This document shows positions 7,876-15,805 of a DNA stretch of 64,000 nucleotides, piece by piece. The DNA is from Paenilisteria portnoyi. Lineage in GTDB: Bacteria; Bacillota; Bacilli; Lactobacillales; Listeriaceae. A model generated the notes under the pieces. The model saw only the letters and a list, made by a program, of their open reading frames with translations, had not been told where the DNA came from and searched no databases. The translations under genes and the position numbers were made by a program. The stretch covers positions 1-64,000 of the forward strand of contig NZ_JAASTT010000014.1 in assembly GCF_014322795.1 (NCBI RefSeq), in the 5' to 3' direction. The first letter of the stretch is position 1, and each line of letters starts with the position of its first letter.

Positions 7876-8308
7876 AACTTCGCTCTTCGTCCTTAATCCG
7901 CTCCTCATAAGGAACCAACTCCAAATCTATCCCCTTTTTCGCTTTAAGTTTCGTGAATGCATCCAAATCAAGCGGACCATAAGGCTTCTCCCACTCCAAA
8001 TCAAAAATCCAATACTGCGGATTCTGATGCTTCAAACGACGTTCCCCAACTTCCTCCGATTTAGCGATCAAATACGCCTCATCCCAATCCACTTCTACCA
8101 TATTCCCAATCATTTCTTCCGTATCATCCACGACAACCTTAAACACATTATCCATCGCCCCATCAGGATACCTCCGCACAAAGTCATGCTCCATCGTGTT
8201 AATCGCCACGATTTGATACTTATCATTCACAGCAATTTCATAATCACCAGCCCCTGAACAGCCCGCCAGCGCCAATATACTCAAACTTCCAACTAATTTC
8301 TTTATCAT
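7868..8308 (-). CDS. Small lipoprotein, DUF3997-like
   Basis: 146 residues with a short signal peptide and lipobox LALAGC (Cys17), so it is a lipid-anchored extracellular protein. The mature part, about 130 residues, is acidic and has the pattern YEIAVNDKYQIV, IAKSEE, YWIFDLEWEKPYGPLDLDAF. This resembles the DUF3997 lipoproteins of Bacillus and Listeria; the match is from memory and unconfirmed. Function unknown. It is translationally linked to the downstream two-helix membrane protein. Confidence 0.65.
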   Translation of the reverse strand: MIKKLVGSLSILALAGCSGAGDYEIAVNDKYQIVAINTMEHDFVRRYPDGAMDNVFKVVVDDTEEMIGNMVEVDWDEAYLIAKSEEVGERRLKHQNPQYWIFDLEWEKPYGPLDLDAFTKLKAKKGIDLELVPYEERIKDEERSYE

Positions 8309-8368
8309 CTGAATTCACTCTTTTCTGCCATTTCCCTATGTAAAACTATCCCATTCCACTTTATCATA

Positions 8369-8402
8369 AAAAAACAGCGAAGACCAAAAACTGATCTCCG
8401 CC
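8369..8402 (-). terminator. Intrinsic terminator (copy 1 of a duplicated terminator)
   Basis: A 9-bp stem (GCGGAGATC with GGTCTTCGC, two wobble pairs) is followed by TGTTTTTTT on the minus strand. The same ~30-base sequence recurs at 9502-9533. Confidence 0.7.
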
Positions 8403-8456
8403 ATCCTTACTGATTCGCTGACTTTCTAGTCGTTTCATATACAACAAATAATTCAA

Positions 8457-9125
8457 TCACGAGAAATGTCTTTTCAACATCCCTTTTTGAATTTCTAACA
8501 ATTTCTTATATCCACTATCTTTATATATCCATGCATCATTTCTATAATTCCAATTATCCGCGTATTGTTTGATGATAACATAGGCTTTCTTGCCCGCGAA
8601 TTCACTCACAAGATAGCCAGTCAAAGCAAATGCCGCAACTGCGTATCCTAATCCTGGAACCAATCCCAGCCCAATCATAACAACATTGGCAGAAACTCTA
8701 TTTACTTTATTAATAGTGGCTGTGACTTTTCTCGTTGTTACCAATTTCATTCCATAGCTCGCTTTTAGTAATGGCTTTGTATCATTTACATACTCGACTG
8801 GCCCAATTTCAGTAGTAGCAACTTCCTCACCATCAATAATTGTAGTTACAATTTCAGTACCGTTCTCTTCCACAATATTATATTCTACACTTGCTGTTTC
8901 ACCATCTTCATAGATTATTTCTGCACCTGTATGCTCTTTGTCTAAAACAATCCTCGTTTCTTCACCAGTCTCCTTATCAGAAACTATGAATTTATTTTTA
9001 TTTTCTTGTACTAATTTAGTCTCATCATCGGAATGCAAGACCTCTTCATTGTTTTCCGTCGCTTTGGATTCTATAGGCTGCAATACCATCCCTGCACACA
9101 TTATCGTCACTATCAGTATACCCAT
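8457..9125 (-). CDS. Secreted/exported protein, start disrupted by an A-run frameshift
   Basis: 222 residues from the ATG at 9125, which has no ribosome site and gives a signal peptide without the usual positive charges. Fourteen bases upstream is ATG 9139 with AAGGAG upstream, encoding MNLKK, in a frame that dies at TGA nine codons in. One extra A in the A6 run (9125-9130) would join MNLKK to MGILIVTIMCAGMVLQP and make a normal signal peptide ending near ESKA. The mature protein is acidic (ETGEETRIVLDKEH, DGETASVEYNIVEENG). Toward the C-terminus it has one long hydrophobic segment (VVMIGLGLVPGLGYAVAAFA), reminiscent of pore-forming peptides. No family recognised. Confidence 0.6.
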   Translation of the reverse strand: MGILIVTIMCAGMVLQPIESKATENNEEVLHSDDETKLVQENKNKFIVSDKETGEETRIVLDKEHTGAEIIYEDGETASVEYNIVEENGTEIVTTIIDGEEVATTEIGPVEYVNDTKPLLKASYGMKLVTTRKVTATINKVNRVSANVVMIGLGLVPGLGYAVAAFALTGYLVSEFAGKKAYVIIKQYADNWNYRNDAWIYKDSGYKKLLEIQKGMLKRHFS

Positions 9126-9135
9126 TTTTTCAAAT

Positions 9136-9303
9136 TCATTGTGTCTCTCTCCCTCTCCTTAAGTAAAATCTCATGAACAATCCAAACATAATCGTTATAA
9201 CCACGCCTGCGCCAAACACACTTTCAGATATCCATCCAAAAATATAAGATAGAATCACCAATAGCGCTAATAAGATATACAACACTATAATAATAACTTT
9301 CAT
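9136..9303 (-). CDS. Small two-helix membrane protein
   Basis: 55 residues, starting MKVIIIVLYILLALLVILSY. There are two hydrophobic helices around a GWISESVFGAG loop and a basic end RFYLRRGRETQ. AAGGAGG lies 10 bases before the ATG. The stop TGA overlaps the ATG at 9139 as ATGA, which strongly supports 9139 as the true start of the next gene. Function unknown; probably co-translated with the secreted protein. Confidence 0.6.
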   Translation of the reverse strand: MKVIIIVLYILLALLVILSYIFGWISESVFGAGVVITIMFGLFMRFYLRRGRETQ

Positions 9304-9345
9304 ATGCCACATTCCTCCTTACCTTGAAGTAACTTAACTATATCA

Positions 9346-9359
9346 CGTAAGCGTTTTCT
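9346..9359. promoter_or_regulatory. Possible cre (CcpA) site
   Basis: CGTAAGCGTTTTCT matches the cre consensus at 12 of 14 positions. It lies about 45 bases upstream of the small membrane gene at 9303. Weak evidence on sequence alone. Confidence 0.35.
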
Positions 9360-9501
9360 TATCCATTTTTATGTATTATTAAATAACTTATATACTTTAT
9401 TCATCAAAATCTATTTAATAAATCGTGCTTAAATAGTTGATATAAATAGATTCATATATAAAACAACTATCATATTCACATTTTAAATATACATACAAAA
9501 C

Positions 9502-9533
9502 AAAAACAGCGAAGACCAAAAACTGATCTCCGC
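9502..9533 (-). terminator. Intrinsic terminator (copy 2)
   Basis: Same sequence as the terminator at 8369-8402; it directly follows the PqqD-like gene on the minus strand. Confidence 0.7.
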
Positions 9534-9541
9534 CGCTCTCC

Positions 9542-9886
9542 TTATCCTCTTTTCCACTGCAACCAACTATACGAATCCATGATTTGCAAGAACCGGACTA
9601 ACCTCGACAAACTCATCCCATCCTCGTTTCCAAACGTCCGCGAAAACCGCTCCTCCATCTCTGGAATCGATGTCTCCCCGTCCATTTGCGAAAGAATAAA
9701 ATACCCATGTTCATCAAGCTTAATACGTCGTTCTGTCGGCTGCTTCAAAAGTTTCGTCGCCACGCGCTCGAGCCAAGCCGAACGCGGCACAATCAAATAC
9801 TTCTCCTGCTCCGCCACTTCCAAAACTAGATTCTCCTTCAAAACTGGAATTTCCTCCAACATATTGCGCCGTTCTTTTTTTCGCAT
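9542..9886 (-). CDS. PqqD-like (RiPP recognition element fold) protein
   Basis: 114 residues. The region ~30-105 (VPRSAWLERVATKLLKQPTER, IKLDEHGYFILSQMDGETSIPEM, ERFSRTFG) matches PqqD-like proteins, whose winged-helix fold binds peptide substrates of modifying enzymes. Strong AAGGAGGG site. No radical-SAM enzyme, precursor peptide or other RiPP gene is visible nearby, so it is an orphan here. Orphan PqqD-like proteins are common in Listeria and Bacillus, and their role is unclear. Confidence 0.65.
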   Translation of the reverse strand: MRKKERRNMLEEIPVLKENLVLEVAEQEKYLIVPRSAWLERVATKLLKQPTERRIKLDEHGYFILSQMDGETSIPEMEERFSRTFGNEDGMSLSRLVRFLQIMDSYSWLQWKRG

Positions 9887-9958
9887 AGAATAAATCCCTC
9901 CTTATGTCCAAACATTTATCACTCTGAAACTATGCTGTACCTACAAACCAAAGCGGAG

Positions 9959-10064
9959 CGACAAATGATTAGATGCTAGGCAAAGGCGAGTACCAGCGCG
10001 GAATGTACGACTTGTACACGAGCACTGGAACGGAGCCTTTAACGACGCAGCTGAGCGTTTGTCG
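9959..10064 (+). repeat. Short copy of a dispersed intergenic element
   Basis: Shares blocks CTAGGCAAA, GAGTACCAGCGCGGA, GAGCACTGGAACGGAGC and TTTAACGACG with the minus strand of 44459-44715. Its ends, CGACAAATGATTAG and CTGAGCGTTTGTCG, are imperfect inverted repeats (11 of 14). It abuts the stop codon of the OPT gene. Confidence 0.7.
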
Positions 10065-11963
10065 TTACGCTTTCTTCTTTTTTGGTACTGTAGAGAAGTA
10101 TAGTAGCGTACACACAATCAAGAACACCAAGAATGGTAACCATTGATTCGAAAGCAAGTACTCGGTCGGAATAATATTCGGGTTAATCGAAATCACAAAC
10201 GCGATTATAACGCCAAGCAACGATTCCCCTGCGATTAAACCAGACGCAAACAATGTCCCACGCTCGATTCGCTCTGCTTTTTCCTTATCCTTTTTCATCT
10301 TGATTACTTGGTTTACGATCAAACGTACAAATCCACCGAACATAACCGTCGCACTGATGTTTAGCGGCAAGTATAGACCTACTGCGAAAACAAGCGAGTT
10401 CATGCCTAGGAATTCAATCACAACGGCAATCGAAACCCCGATAAAGATGAGCGTCCACGGCAGATTACCATTCAAAATACCTTCTGCGAGAATTTTCATC
10501 AACGCTGCTTTTGGAGCTGGCAAAGCCTCAGAACCCATGCCATATGCGTTATCTAGCAACGTCAAAATATAACCCATGACAAGACCACTGGCGATAACAC
10601 CGATCATCATCGCAACTTGCTGTTTCCAAGGCGTCCCACCAACGAGATACCCCGTTTTCAAATCTTGTGAAATATCACCCGCAACCGCAAGTGCCGTACA
10701 AACAATCGCGGCAACCGTCAAAGTCAACACAATGCCTTCTGTACCGCTGTAACCAAACGATTTATAAGCAATCGCCACAATTAAAAGCGTCGCAATCGTC
10801 ATCCCCGAAACCGGTGACGAAGAACTGCCGACAATGCCAACAATCCGTGATGCCACTGTAACGAATAAGAATCCGAAAATCGCAATCGCCAAGGCGCCAA
10901 TAATCCCCACATTCGTGAACGGATCAAACGCGATAATCACGATTAGCACAGTAATCCCAATCAAGACCCATTTCATCGGAATATCTTTATCCGTACGCTC
11001 AATTTCAAGCATTTTCTGACCTTTATTTTTATTCAGACTAACCATCGTACTGCGAAGTGTCTGAACAATCGCTGGCATCGTTTTTGCAAGTGTAATCAGA
11101 CCACCCGCAGCAACCGCGCCCGCGCCGATATAACGAATATAGTTATCCCAAATCATACTCGCATCTAAATTCTTCAATGCCTCTGTCGCTGGGAAAATCA
11201 CATCCGAACTCCCAGCACCGAAAAACGCAATCGATGGAATCAAAACGAGCGATGCCATAAAACCACCGGCCACCATCTGACCCGCAATTTTCGGTCCGAT
11301 AATGAAACCAACACCGAGCAAGGCCGGATAAATTTGCGTCCCGATAAAGGCATTCTGGAAATTATATATCCCCGTCTGCACATCACTTCGGAACACTTTG
11401 AAACCATCTGTAAGAACTTTTACAAGCGCACCAACTCCGAAACCAAATACGACGAGTTTCGCTTGTGCACCGCCACCTTTTTCACCCGTTTTCAGAACTT
11501 CCGCACAGGCCGTTCCTTCTGGATAAGGCAACGTTTCATGTTCGTTAACAATCAACATTCTACGCAGCGGCACCATCATGAACACGCCCAGGAATCCCCC
11601 GGTTAGCACGATAAATACCAGCATAATTTGGTTGATATCGACGCCCAACATGAACAACGCAGGAATGGTAAACACCGCACCAGCACCGAGCGCTTCCCCC
11701 GCCGTCGTCATCGTTTGTACAATATTATTTTCTAAAATAGAATCCCGTCTAAAAATACCACGCAAAATCCCCATCGAAATAACTGCCGCTGGAATCGACG
11801 CTGATACCGTCAAACCTACTTTAAGCCCTAAGTAGGCATTTGCCGCACCGAACAAAATTGAAAGAATAATACCAAGAACAATGGCTGTAACTGTCAATTC
11901 CGGCAGTGATTTGGAAGCAGGTATGTAAGGCTGAAATTTCTTGCTACCCATTTTATCACTCAT
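10065..11963 (-). CDS. OPT family oligopeptide/metal-chelate transporter
   Basis: 632 residues with about 15 hydrophobic segments, an integral membrane symporter of the OPT (oligopeptide transporter) family. It opens with a hydrophilic YIPASKSLPELTVTA leader into helix one, with GAANAYLGLKVGLTVSASIPAAV typical of prokaryotic OPT proteins. HETLPYPEGTACAEVLKTGE, a hallmark loop, lies near residues 140-160. Substrates in bacteria are proton-driven peptides or metal-chelating compounds; here the substrate is unknown. AAAGGAGT precedes the ATG. It is monocistronic: a repeat element abuts the stop, and the type I toxin module lies upstream. Confidence 0.9.
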   Translation of the reverse strand: MSDKMGSKKFQPYIPASKSLPELTVTAIVLGIILSILFGAANAYLGLKVGLTVSASIPAAVISMGILRGIFRRDSILENNIVQTMTTAGEALGAGAVFTIPALFMLGVDINQIMLVFIVLTGGFLGVFMMVPLRRMLIVNEHETLPYPEGTACAEVLKTGEKGGGAQAKLVVFGFGVGALVKVLTDGFKVFRSDVQTGIYNFQNAFIGTQIYPALLGVGFIIGPKIAGQMVAGGFMASLVLIPSIAFFGAGSSDVIFPATEALKNLDASMIWDNYIRYIGAGAVAAGGLITLAKTMPAIVQTLRSTMVSLNKNKGQKMLEIERTDKDIPMKWVLIGITVLIVIIAFDPFTNVGIIGALAIAIFGFLFVTVASRIVGIVGSSSSPVSGMTIATLLIVAIAYKSFGYSGTEGIVLTLTVAAIVCTALAVAGDISQDLKTGYLVGGTPWKQQVAMMIGVIASGLVMGYILTLLDNAYGMGSEALPAPKAALMKILAEGILNGNLPWTLIFIGVSIAVVIEFLGMNSLVFAVGLYLPLNISATVMFGGFVRLIVNQVIKMKKDKEKAERIERGTLFASGLIAGESLLGVIIAFVISINPNIIPTEYLLSNQWLPFLVFLIVCTLLYFSTVPKKKKA

Positions 11964-12096
11964 TTTGTAACTACTCCTTTTATGTTTTGTGTAATCTCTG
12001 TTCCTTTAAAGCAAAGATTCAGTTTCTATTTTAACGCTACTTCATTATTTTCGCAAAGGAAATCTGGACAAAAGAACAAAAATAGACAATCACTGC

Positions 12097-12126
12097 TTGA
12101 GTAATGACGCATCGTTATGTTATACT
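12097..12126 (+). promoter_or_regulatory. Promoter of the antitoxin RNA
   Basis: TTGAGT (12097-12102), 18-bp spacer, TATACT (12121-12126). Transcription would start near 12133 and run toward the toxin gene's 3' end. Confidence 0.6.
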
Positions 12127-12132
12127 TAGGGT

Positions 12133-12268
12133 AATAAAAAGAGAGCCGTGGTGGTACACGACTCCCTAGTATAGAATAACGTAAGCCGCTTCAAAGACGG
12201 TGACTTTCGTTTACATGTTGTAAAAACCATCTAATCTCCGGTCAGGGTATAATCAGATGGTTTTTTAT
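12133..12268 (+). ncRNA. Probable antisense antitoxin RNA of a type I TA module
   Basis: No ORF lies here. The transcript predicted from the promoter at 12097-12126 is about 135 nt. It has local hairpins (GGAGTCGTG-type arms near 12145-12170; CCGCTTC-AAAGACGG near 12186-12200) and ends in the hairpin at 12222-12266. Its last ~45 bases are antisense to the 3' end of the convergent toxin mRNA. This layout, a small hydrophobic toxin with a convergent RNA overlapping at the terminator, is that of TxpA/RatA-like type I modules. Start point inferred. Confidence 0.65.
12222..12266. terminator. Bidirectional terminator shared by toxin and antitoxin RNAs
   Basis: AAAAACCATCT pairs with AGATGGTTTTTT around a 22-base loop. 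T runs on both strands let it end both convergent transcripts and make their shared antisense region. Confidence 0.8.
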
Positions 12269-12372
12269 TTGTCGTTTTTCATTGCTTGCACCATTACGAT
12301 AACGAGCTTGAGGAAGGATAGAATAAACATTCCAAACCCAAGTGCCATCATAATCGATTCTGCAACTGACAT
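12265..12372 (-). CDS. Holin-like type I toxin peptide
   Basis: 35 residues: MSVAESIMMALGFGMF, then a hydrophobic helix ending LKLVIVMVQAMKNDK. This is the pattern of the putative holin-like toxin family (Hol-Tox): a short polar start, one membrane helix and a Lys-rich tail. Such peptides insert into the membrane when over-made. An AAAGGA site precedes the ATG at 12372. An overlapping ATG five bases upstream in another frame may lower translation. A minus-strand -10 (TATAAT, near 12475-12480) with a weak -35 (ATGACC) implies a structured leader of about 95 nt, as in other type I toxin mRNAs. Controlled by the convergent antisense RNA. Confidence 0.75.
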   Translation of the reverse strand: MSVAESIMMALGFGMFILSFLKLVIVMVQAMKNDK

Positions 12373-12704
12373 CAGACATTTCCTTTCTCCAGATTTGATA
12401 GCCTATATACATAAGCATCACTCCCTTCAATTGGAAGGCCACCATCCTTTACACACCTTACTCTACACGACTATTATACCATCTGGATGCCTACACGGTC
12501 ATTTGGAAAGCGCGACTATTGGCGCAATAACATTTAAAGCGTTTTGTGAATATTTAACATGTAACTATACAAATACACTTTTAAGGGCGGACTAGGGACA
12601 AAGATAAGTTGAATTATATATGAAGGTATGTGCTTCTGCCTCTTTTCTACCCCACATGTAATGTAATTTATAATTACTTTTTCTTATACTCTGGACATAT
12701 AGCC
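12373..12704. other. Toxin leader and spacer
   Basis: Holds the probable toxin promoter and leader (12373-12500), with a small CCTTC-AATT-GAAGG hairpin near 12427-12440. The rest (12500-12704) is AT-rich spacer with nothing recognised. Confidence 0.45.
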
Positions 12705-13427
12705 TTACCACGATATATTAAATATACTGATACCACAGGATAATTTTTTCTCTAAACCTATTTTTACCTCTTCTGAAACTTCGGATATAATTTTTGCTTC
12801 TCGATTTCCTTCTAAAACATAATTAGCATCATCTTTTTTTACATTAGCATATTTCACATATAAAACTAAATCTGTATTCTTTACCCGTCTATTACCACTA
12901 TTACTTTTTTCATATGAGGTGTCATATTCTTTTCCAGCATTCTCAAATTGTATAGAAAGTACATCTACATATGTTTTTTCTATGATGGATCTTGCCTCTT
13001 CATCTTGCTCTCTCTTACCTATTTTTTTTAAATAGTTAATAGATTTTTCGTCTAGACGCTCACAATGAATATTGTTTCTAATATAGAAATATTGAGAGTC
13101 TATCTGACTTAGTTGTTGATAATAGTCCTTTTTACCAACTGTTTGAAAACTTTGAGTGTTTAATATATCATCAGTTCTTTTAAAATCATATAATGAATTT
13201 AAGTATTGTCCCAAATAGTACATGTATATATTCTGTAAATTGGCATAGCTTTCTTTTTCCCCGATTCCTTTTTCCATTGCTTTTTTTACATTAAAATCTG
13301 ATGTAGGATAAATTGAGCTATTCACCGCTTTTATATTTTCCATTGTTTTATCACTCCCGCTATTAACACATCCTGCTAATAATACTAAAACAAATAATAC
13401 TCCAATAGATTTCATTTTTTTAATCAT
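12705..13427 (-). CDS. Lipoprotein, probable immunity protein of the LXG effector
   Basis: 240 residues. It starts MIKKMKSIGVLFVLVLLAGC: signal peptide with lipobox LLAGC (Cys20), so it is displayed on the outer face of the membrane. The mature part is charged and helical without a recognisable domain. The ATG at 13427 overlaps the LXG effector's stop (TAA 13420-13422), so the genes are coupled. Immunity proteins that are lipoproteins protect against toxins acting outside the cytoplasm. The position makes this the likely antidote of the cysteine-protease-like effector. Base composition is more AT-rich than the effector's LXG part, as is common for variable tip/immunity pairs. Confidence 0.7.
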   Translation of the reverse strand: MIKKMKSIGVLFVLVLLAGCVNSGSDKTMENIKAVNSSIYPTSDFNVKKAMEKGIGEKESYANLQNIYMYYLGQYLNSLYDFKRTDDILNTQSFQTVGKKDYYQQLSQIDSQYFYIRNNIHCERLDEKSINYLKKIGKREQDEEARSIIEKTYVDVLSIQFENAGKEYDTSYEKSNSGNRRVKNTDLVLYVKYANVKKDDANYVLEGNREAKIISEVSEEVKIGLEKKLSCGISIFNISW

Positions 13428-14778
13428 AAGTAACCACCTGCATTTCAAGACGTTCATATTCATTGGAATCAACACTCACATAATATTTGGTTCCCCATGA
13501 TGATACAATTAGTCTACCATCATCCGTTTTTCCTGTAACACTCACTGCGTGTCCGCCTTGCATATTTTCGACTACATCACCAGATTTATTTTCAAGAATT
13601 ACAGGGCTCATTGACAATATAATTTCTTCATCATTATCACTATATTTATCATAATTAGAAATACTAGGCGGAACTCCATTCTTAAACTCAACTTCCATGT
13701 CGTGCTTATCTAAATACCTATTGAAACGATACTCCCTTGACTCTTGGGTAGTCCCATATCCGTCTATATCTGAGGCATCCTCATCTTCATCTAATTCATC
13801 GTGACTCCAGAACCAAATGCCTTTTTTATTATGATTGTCCTCTGATGCATACAAATCAACAAGTAAATAATTGTAATTTAATGTCTTTTCGCCATTGTCT
13901 TTCTTCGTGTACATTGGAAAGCCAAATTCCTTCTCAAACTCTCTCTCTGTACCTCCGTATTGATCTAAAAAACCATTAACTAACGCCACATACCCGCATC
14001 CTTCATCATTTAGTTTATCCAAATAATCCTTCATTTCTTTTTCAGTCATGTCTGGAAAATGATTTTTTAATATTTTTTTTATTTCTGTGTCACCATTTTT
14101 TAAAGTATAACTTGGAGATCCCTGATTTCCACCGTATTCACCACTTGAAAATACTCCCGAAACTGCATCCGCCCAGTTCATATTCAAATTTAAAATACTA
14201 AAACTTCCTGTACTCGCATTAAATCCTTTCCCACTACCAACCTCTCTTAACCCAGTCTCCACAGAAGTCATCAAACTCGCTACTTCCGTGATTAGCGTTG
14301 CTGATTTGCCGTCATACGCCATCAACTTATCCAATTTCTCTTGTATCTCCCGCTTCTGATCTTCATAAAATGGCAGAAACGGATTAGCACTTATTCCCGT
14401 CCCTACTAATGCTGTTGCAGAGGGCGCAAAACACATGTTACTCTCCTCAATCAAATCGCCCAACTGTCGAATCTGATTTCGTAAGGCGTCTTCCTGCAAT
14501 GAGTTGCCGTCCACCTCTGCCCGATATTCCTCTGCCAATTGCTTAGCGGCTTTTTGAAGTGCTTCGGCAATCAATATAAAACCATTCGCAAGTGGGACAT
14601 ACGTTGCTTCGAAATACTGCTTCGCGCTGTCGTACGCTTGTCCTTTTAAAGCTGTCTCGGCCGTAAATTGTGTAATCGCTTCTTTGACTTTCTCCATTTC
14701 TGAGATTTGCGCTTGGCAAACGTTCCCAATCGCTGTCGCTTGCTCATCTGCGCTCCCTAAAAACATATTCACGCTCAT
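13420..14778 (-). CDS. LXG-domain T7SS effector with cysteine-protease-like tip
   Basis: 452 residues. Residues 1-200 form a helical LXG-type domain (VNMFLGSADEQATAIGNVCQAQ, then long amphipathic helices) that directs export by the T7SS. A short linker leads to the C-terminal toxin domain. There NDEGCGYVALVNGFLDQYGG (Cys ~261) and GGHAVSVTG (His ~410) followed by LIVSSWG (Trp ~428) make the order Cys, His, polar-Trp-Gly of papain/C39-like peptidases. A toxic peptidase or related activity is inferred. The start overlaps lap2's stop as ATGA, with GGGAGG upstream; the lipoprotein behind it overlaps too. It is the last effector of the esxA-lap1-lap2-LXG unit. Confidence 0.8.
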   Translation of the reverse strand: MSVNMFLGSADEQATAIGNVCQAQISEMEKVKEAITQFTAETALKGQAYDSAKQYFEATYVPLANGFILIAEALQKAAKQLAEEYRAEVDGNSLQEDALRNQIRQLGDLIEESNMCFAPSATALVGTGISANPFLPFYEDQKREIQEKLDKLMAYDGKSATLITEVASLMTSVETGLREVGSGKGFNASTGSFSILNLNMNWADAVSGVFSSGEYGGNQGSPSYTLKNGDTEIKKILKNHFPDMTEKEMKDYLDKLNDEGCGYVALVNGFLDQYGGTEREFEKEFGFPMYTKKDNGEKTLNYNYLLVDLYASEDNHNKKGIWFWSHDELDEDEDASDIDGYGTTQESREYRFNRYLDKHDMEVEFKNGVPPSISNYDKYSDNDEEIILSMSPVILENKSGDVVENMQGGHAVSVTGKTDDGRLIVSSWGTKYYVSVDSNEYERLEMQVVTYD

Positions 14779-15116
14779 TCGAGTTCCTCCCATGCTCGTT
14801 TTCTAGCTCGATATAAGTCGTCTTCTTCTGTTTCGAATGTCCGTATTTGACGACGAACCGCTGCCTGTTTTTCTGCCAAGGTGTCGAAGGTTTGGTGTTC
14901 TTGTCTTTGCAACTGCCATTTTCTATCGGCAACGCGATGTGCCATGTCTCCTGTCCGCCAATAATCTTGTAACGTATCAAAAAAACGGGCCTTTCGGTGG
15001 ACGTGCATCCCCAAAGCTTCTTCTGTACGCTTTAATTGGCGTTGTGTATTTTCTGCTTCATAGCTCACTTCAGACAGACGGTTGATTTGCAGGTTGATTT
15101 CGTCTACTTTATCCAC
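14775..15116 (-). CDS. LXG-associated helical protein, DUF3958-like (Lap2)
   Basis: 113 residues, entirely helical with heptad-like charge patterns (INRLSEVSYEAENTQRQLKRTEEAL; KQAAVRRQIRTFETEEDDLY). This matches DUF3958-type proteins found just upstream of LXG effectors, termed Lap2, which pair with Lap1 and bind the LXG domain as a targeting partner. It overlaps the effector start by four bases and follows Lap1 by three. No signal peptide or membrane segment. Family call from memory. Confidence 0.75.
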   Translation of the reverse strand: MDKVDEINLQINRLSEVSYEAENTQRQLKRTEEALGMHVHRKARFFDTLQDYWRTGDMAHRVADRKWQLQRQEHQTFDTLAEKQAAVRRQIRTFETEEDDLYRARKRAWEELE

Positions 15117-15119
15117 TAT

Positions 15120-15392
15120 TTACTCCCCCTTTTGAGCGAGTTGTTGATCCTGTATTTCCATTGCTTGTGCTACTCGTCCAATGTTGGCTGCATCTGTTTG
15201 AAATGCCGTACGAAACCGACCGACCATATCCATTTCTTGCTCCGTGATACTATGTAGCTTCGTGTTTCCTTGTAGCGTCGTTTGTGTATCTGTATTTGGG
15301 TTTTGTGTGTCGTTCGCATCTGCAACTGCTTGTTGTAAGGTAGCTACTTGGCTCTGTGCTATACTACTATTACTCGCTACTTCTCCACGCAT
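15120..15392 (-). CDS. LXG-associated WXG100-like protein, DUF3130-like (Lap1)
   Basis: 90 residues, helical, Gln/Asp/Asn-rich. It has the size and placement of DUF3130 (SACOL2603-type) WXG100-like proteins, named Lap1 in LXG systems. The C-terminal helix (EQEMDMVGRFRTAFQTDAANIGRVAQAMEIQDQQLA) contains the spaced hydrophobics expected of an export helix. It lies between EsxA and Lap2. GAGGTGACATCAG precedes the ATG. Lap1 and Lap2 form a complex with the LXG domain for secretion. Confidence 0.75.
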   Translation of the reverse strand: MRGEVASNSSIAQSQVATLQQAVADANDTQNPNTDTQTTLQGNTKLHSITEQEMDMVGRFRTAFQTDAANIGRVAQAMEIQDQQLAQKGE

Positions 15393-15420
15393 CTGATGTC
15401 ACCTCTTTTTAACTATTATT

Positions 15421-15446
15421 AAAAAAGCCACACGTTTCCGCATGGC
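15421..15446 (-). terminator. Terminator/attenuator between esxA and lap1
   Basis: 8-bp stem GCCAUGCG/CGUGUGGC (two wobble pairs) with a GAAA tetraloop, followed by six T on the minus strand. It would let esxA be made in excess over the downstream effector genes. Confidence 0.75.
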
Positions 15447-15467
15447 AATGTAGCGTCCTGTCACGCT

Positions 15468-15764
15468 TTATTGTAGTCCAAAGTTACGTGATAGGTTTGC
15501 ATCGTTTTCTTCCACAGCATTCGCTGTTTTAGACAATTGTTGCTCGATTTGATGCATTAGATTGGAGAAGTCCGTTACTTTTGGTTTCAGTTGCTGGAAC
15601 TGATCATCAAACTTGCGGAAAGCTTCCCCTTCCCATTCTCCACGTAGTTGTTCTTGTAGCTGCTCTAATTCTCTTAAAATTTGTTCAATATCTTGTCCTT
15701 TGCGACCATACGTTTTCGAGCGATCTCGTAATTCTGCTGGACTCATTCTAATTTGACCTGACAT
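15468..15764 (-). CDS. esxA: WXG100 family protein EsxA
   Basis: 98 residues beginning MSGQIRMSPAELRDRSKTYG. The central turn GEWEGEAFRKF holds the WXG motif between two helices, as in every WXG100 protein; the C-terminal helix carries the export signal region. EsxA is a secreted substrate and helper of the type VII secretion ATPase EssC. The ATG at 15764 is nine bases behind AAGGAG; the ATG at 15773 touches the ribosome site and is unlikely. It heads the esxA-lap1-lap2-LXG-lipoprotein operon with its own promoter, and a terminator-like attenuator follows. Confidence 0.88.
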   Translation of the reverse strand: MSGQIRMSPAELRDRSKTYGRKGQDIEQILRELEQLQEQLRGEWEGEAFRKFDDQFQQLKPKVTDFSNLMHQIEQQLSKTANAVEENDANLSRNFGLQ

Positions 15765-15805
15765 CCAATCCATCTCCTTTTTTTGTATAAATATGTAACA
15801 GGAAA

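Noticed and set aside
9542..9886. RiPP biosynthesis cluster around the PqqD-like protein
   Set aside because: No radical-SAM, cyclodehydratase, precursor or exporter gene is adjacent. The nearby OPT transporter is not a usual RiPP partner.
10065..11963. Numerous plus-strand ORFs under the OPT transporter
   Set aside because: Low-complexity antisense readings of a membrane protein gene; no start signals.
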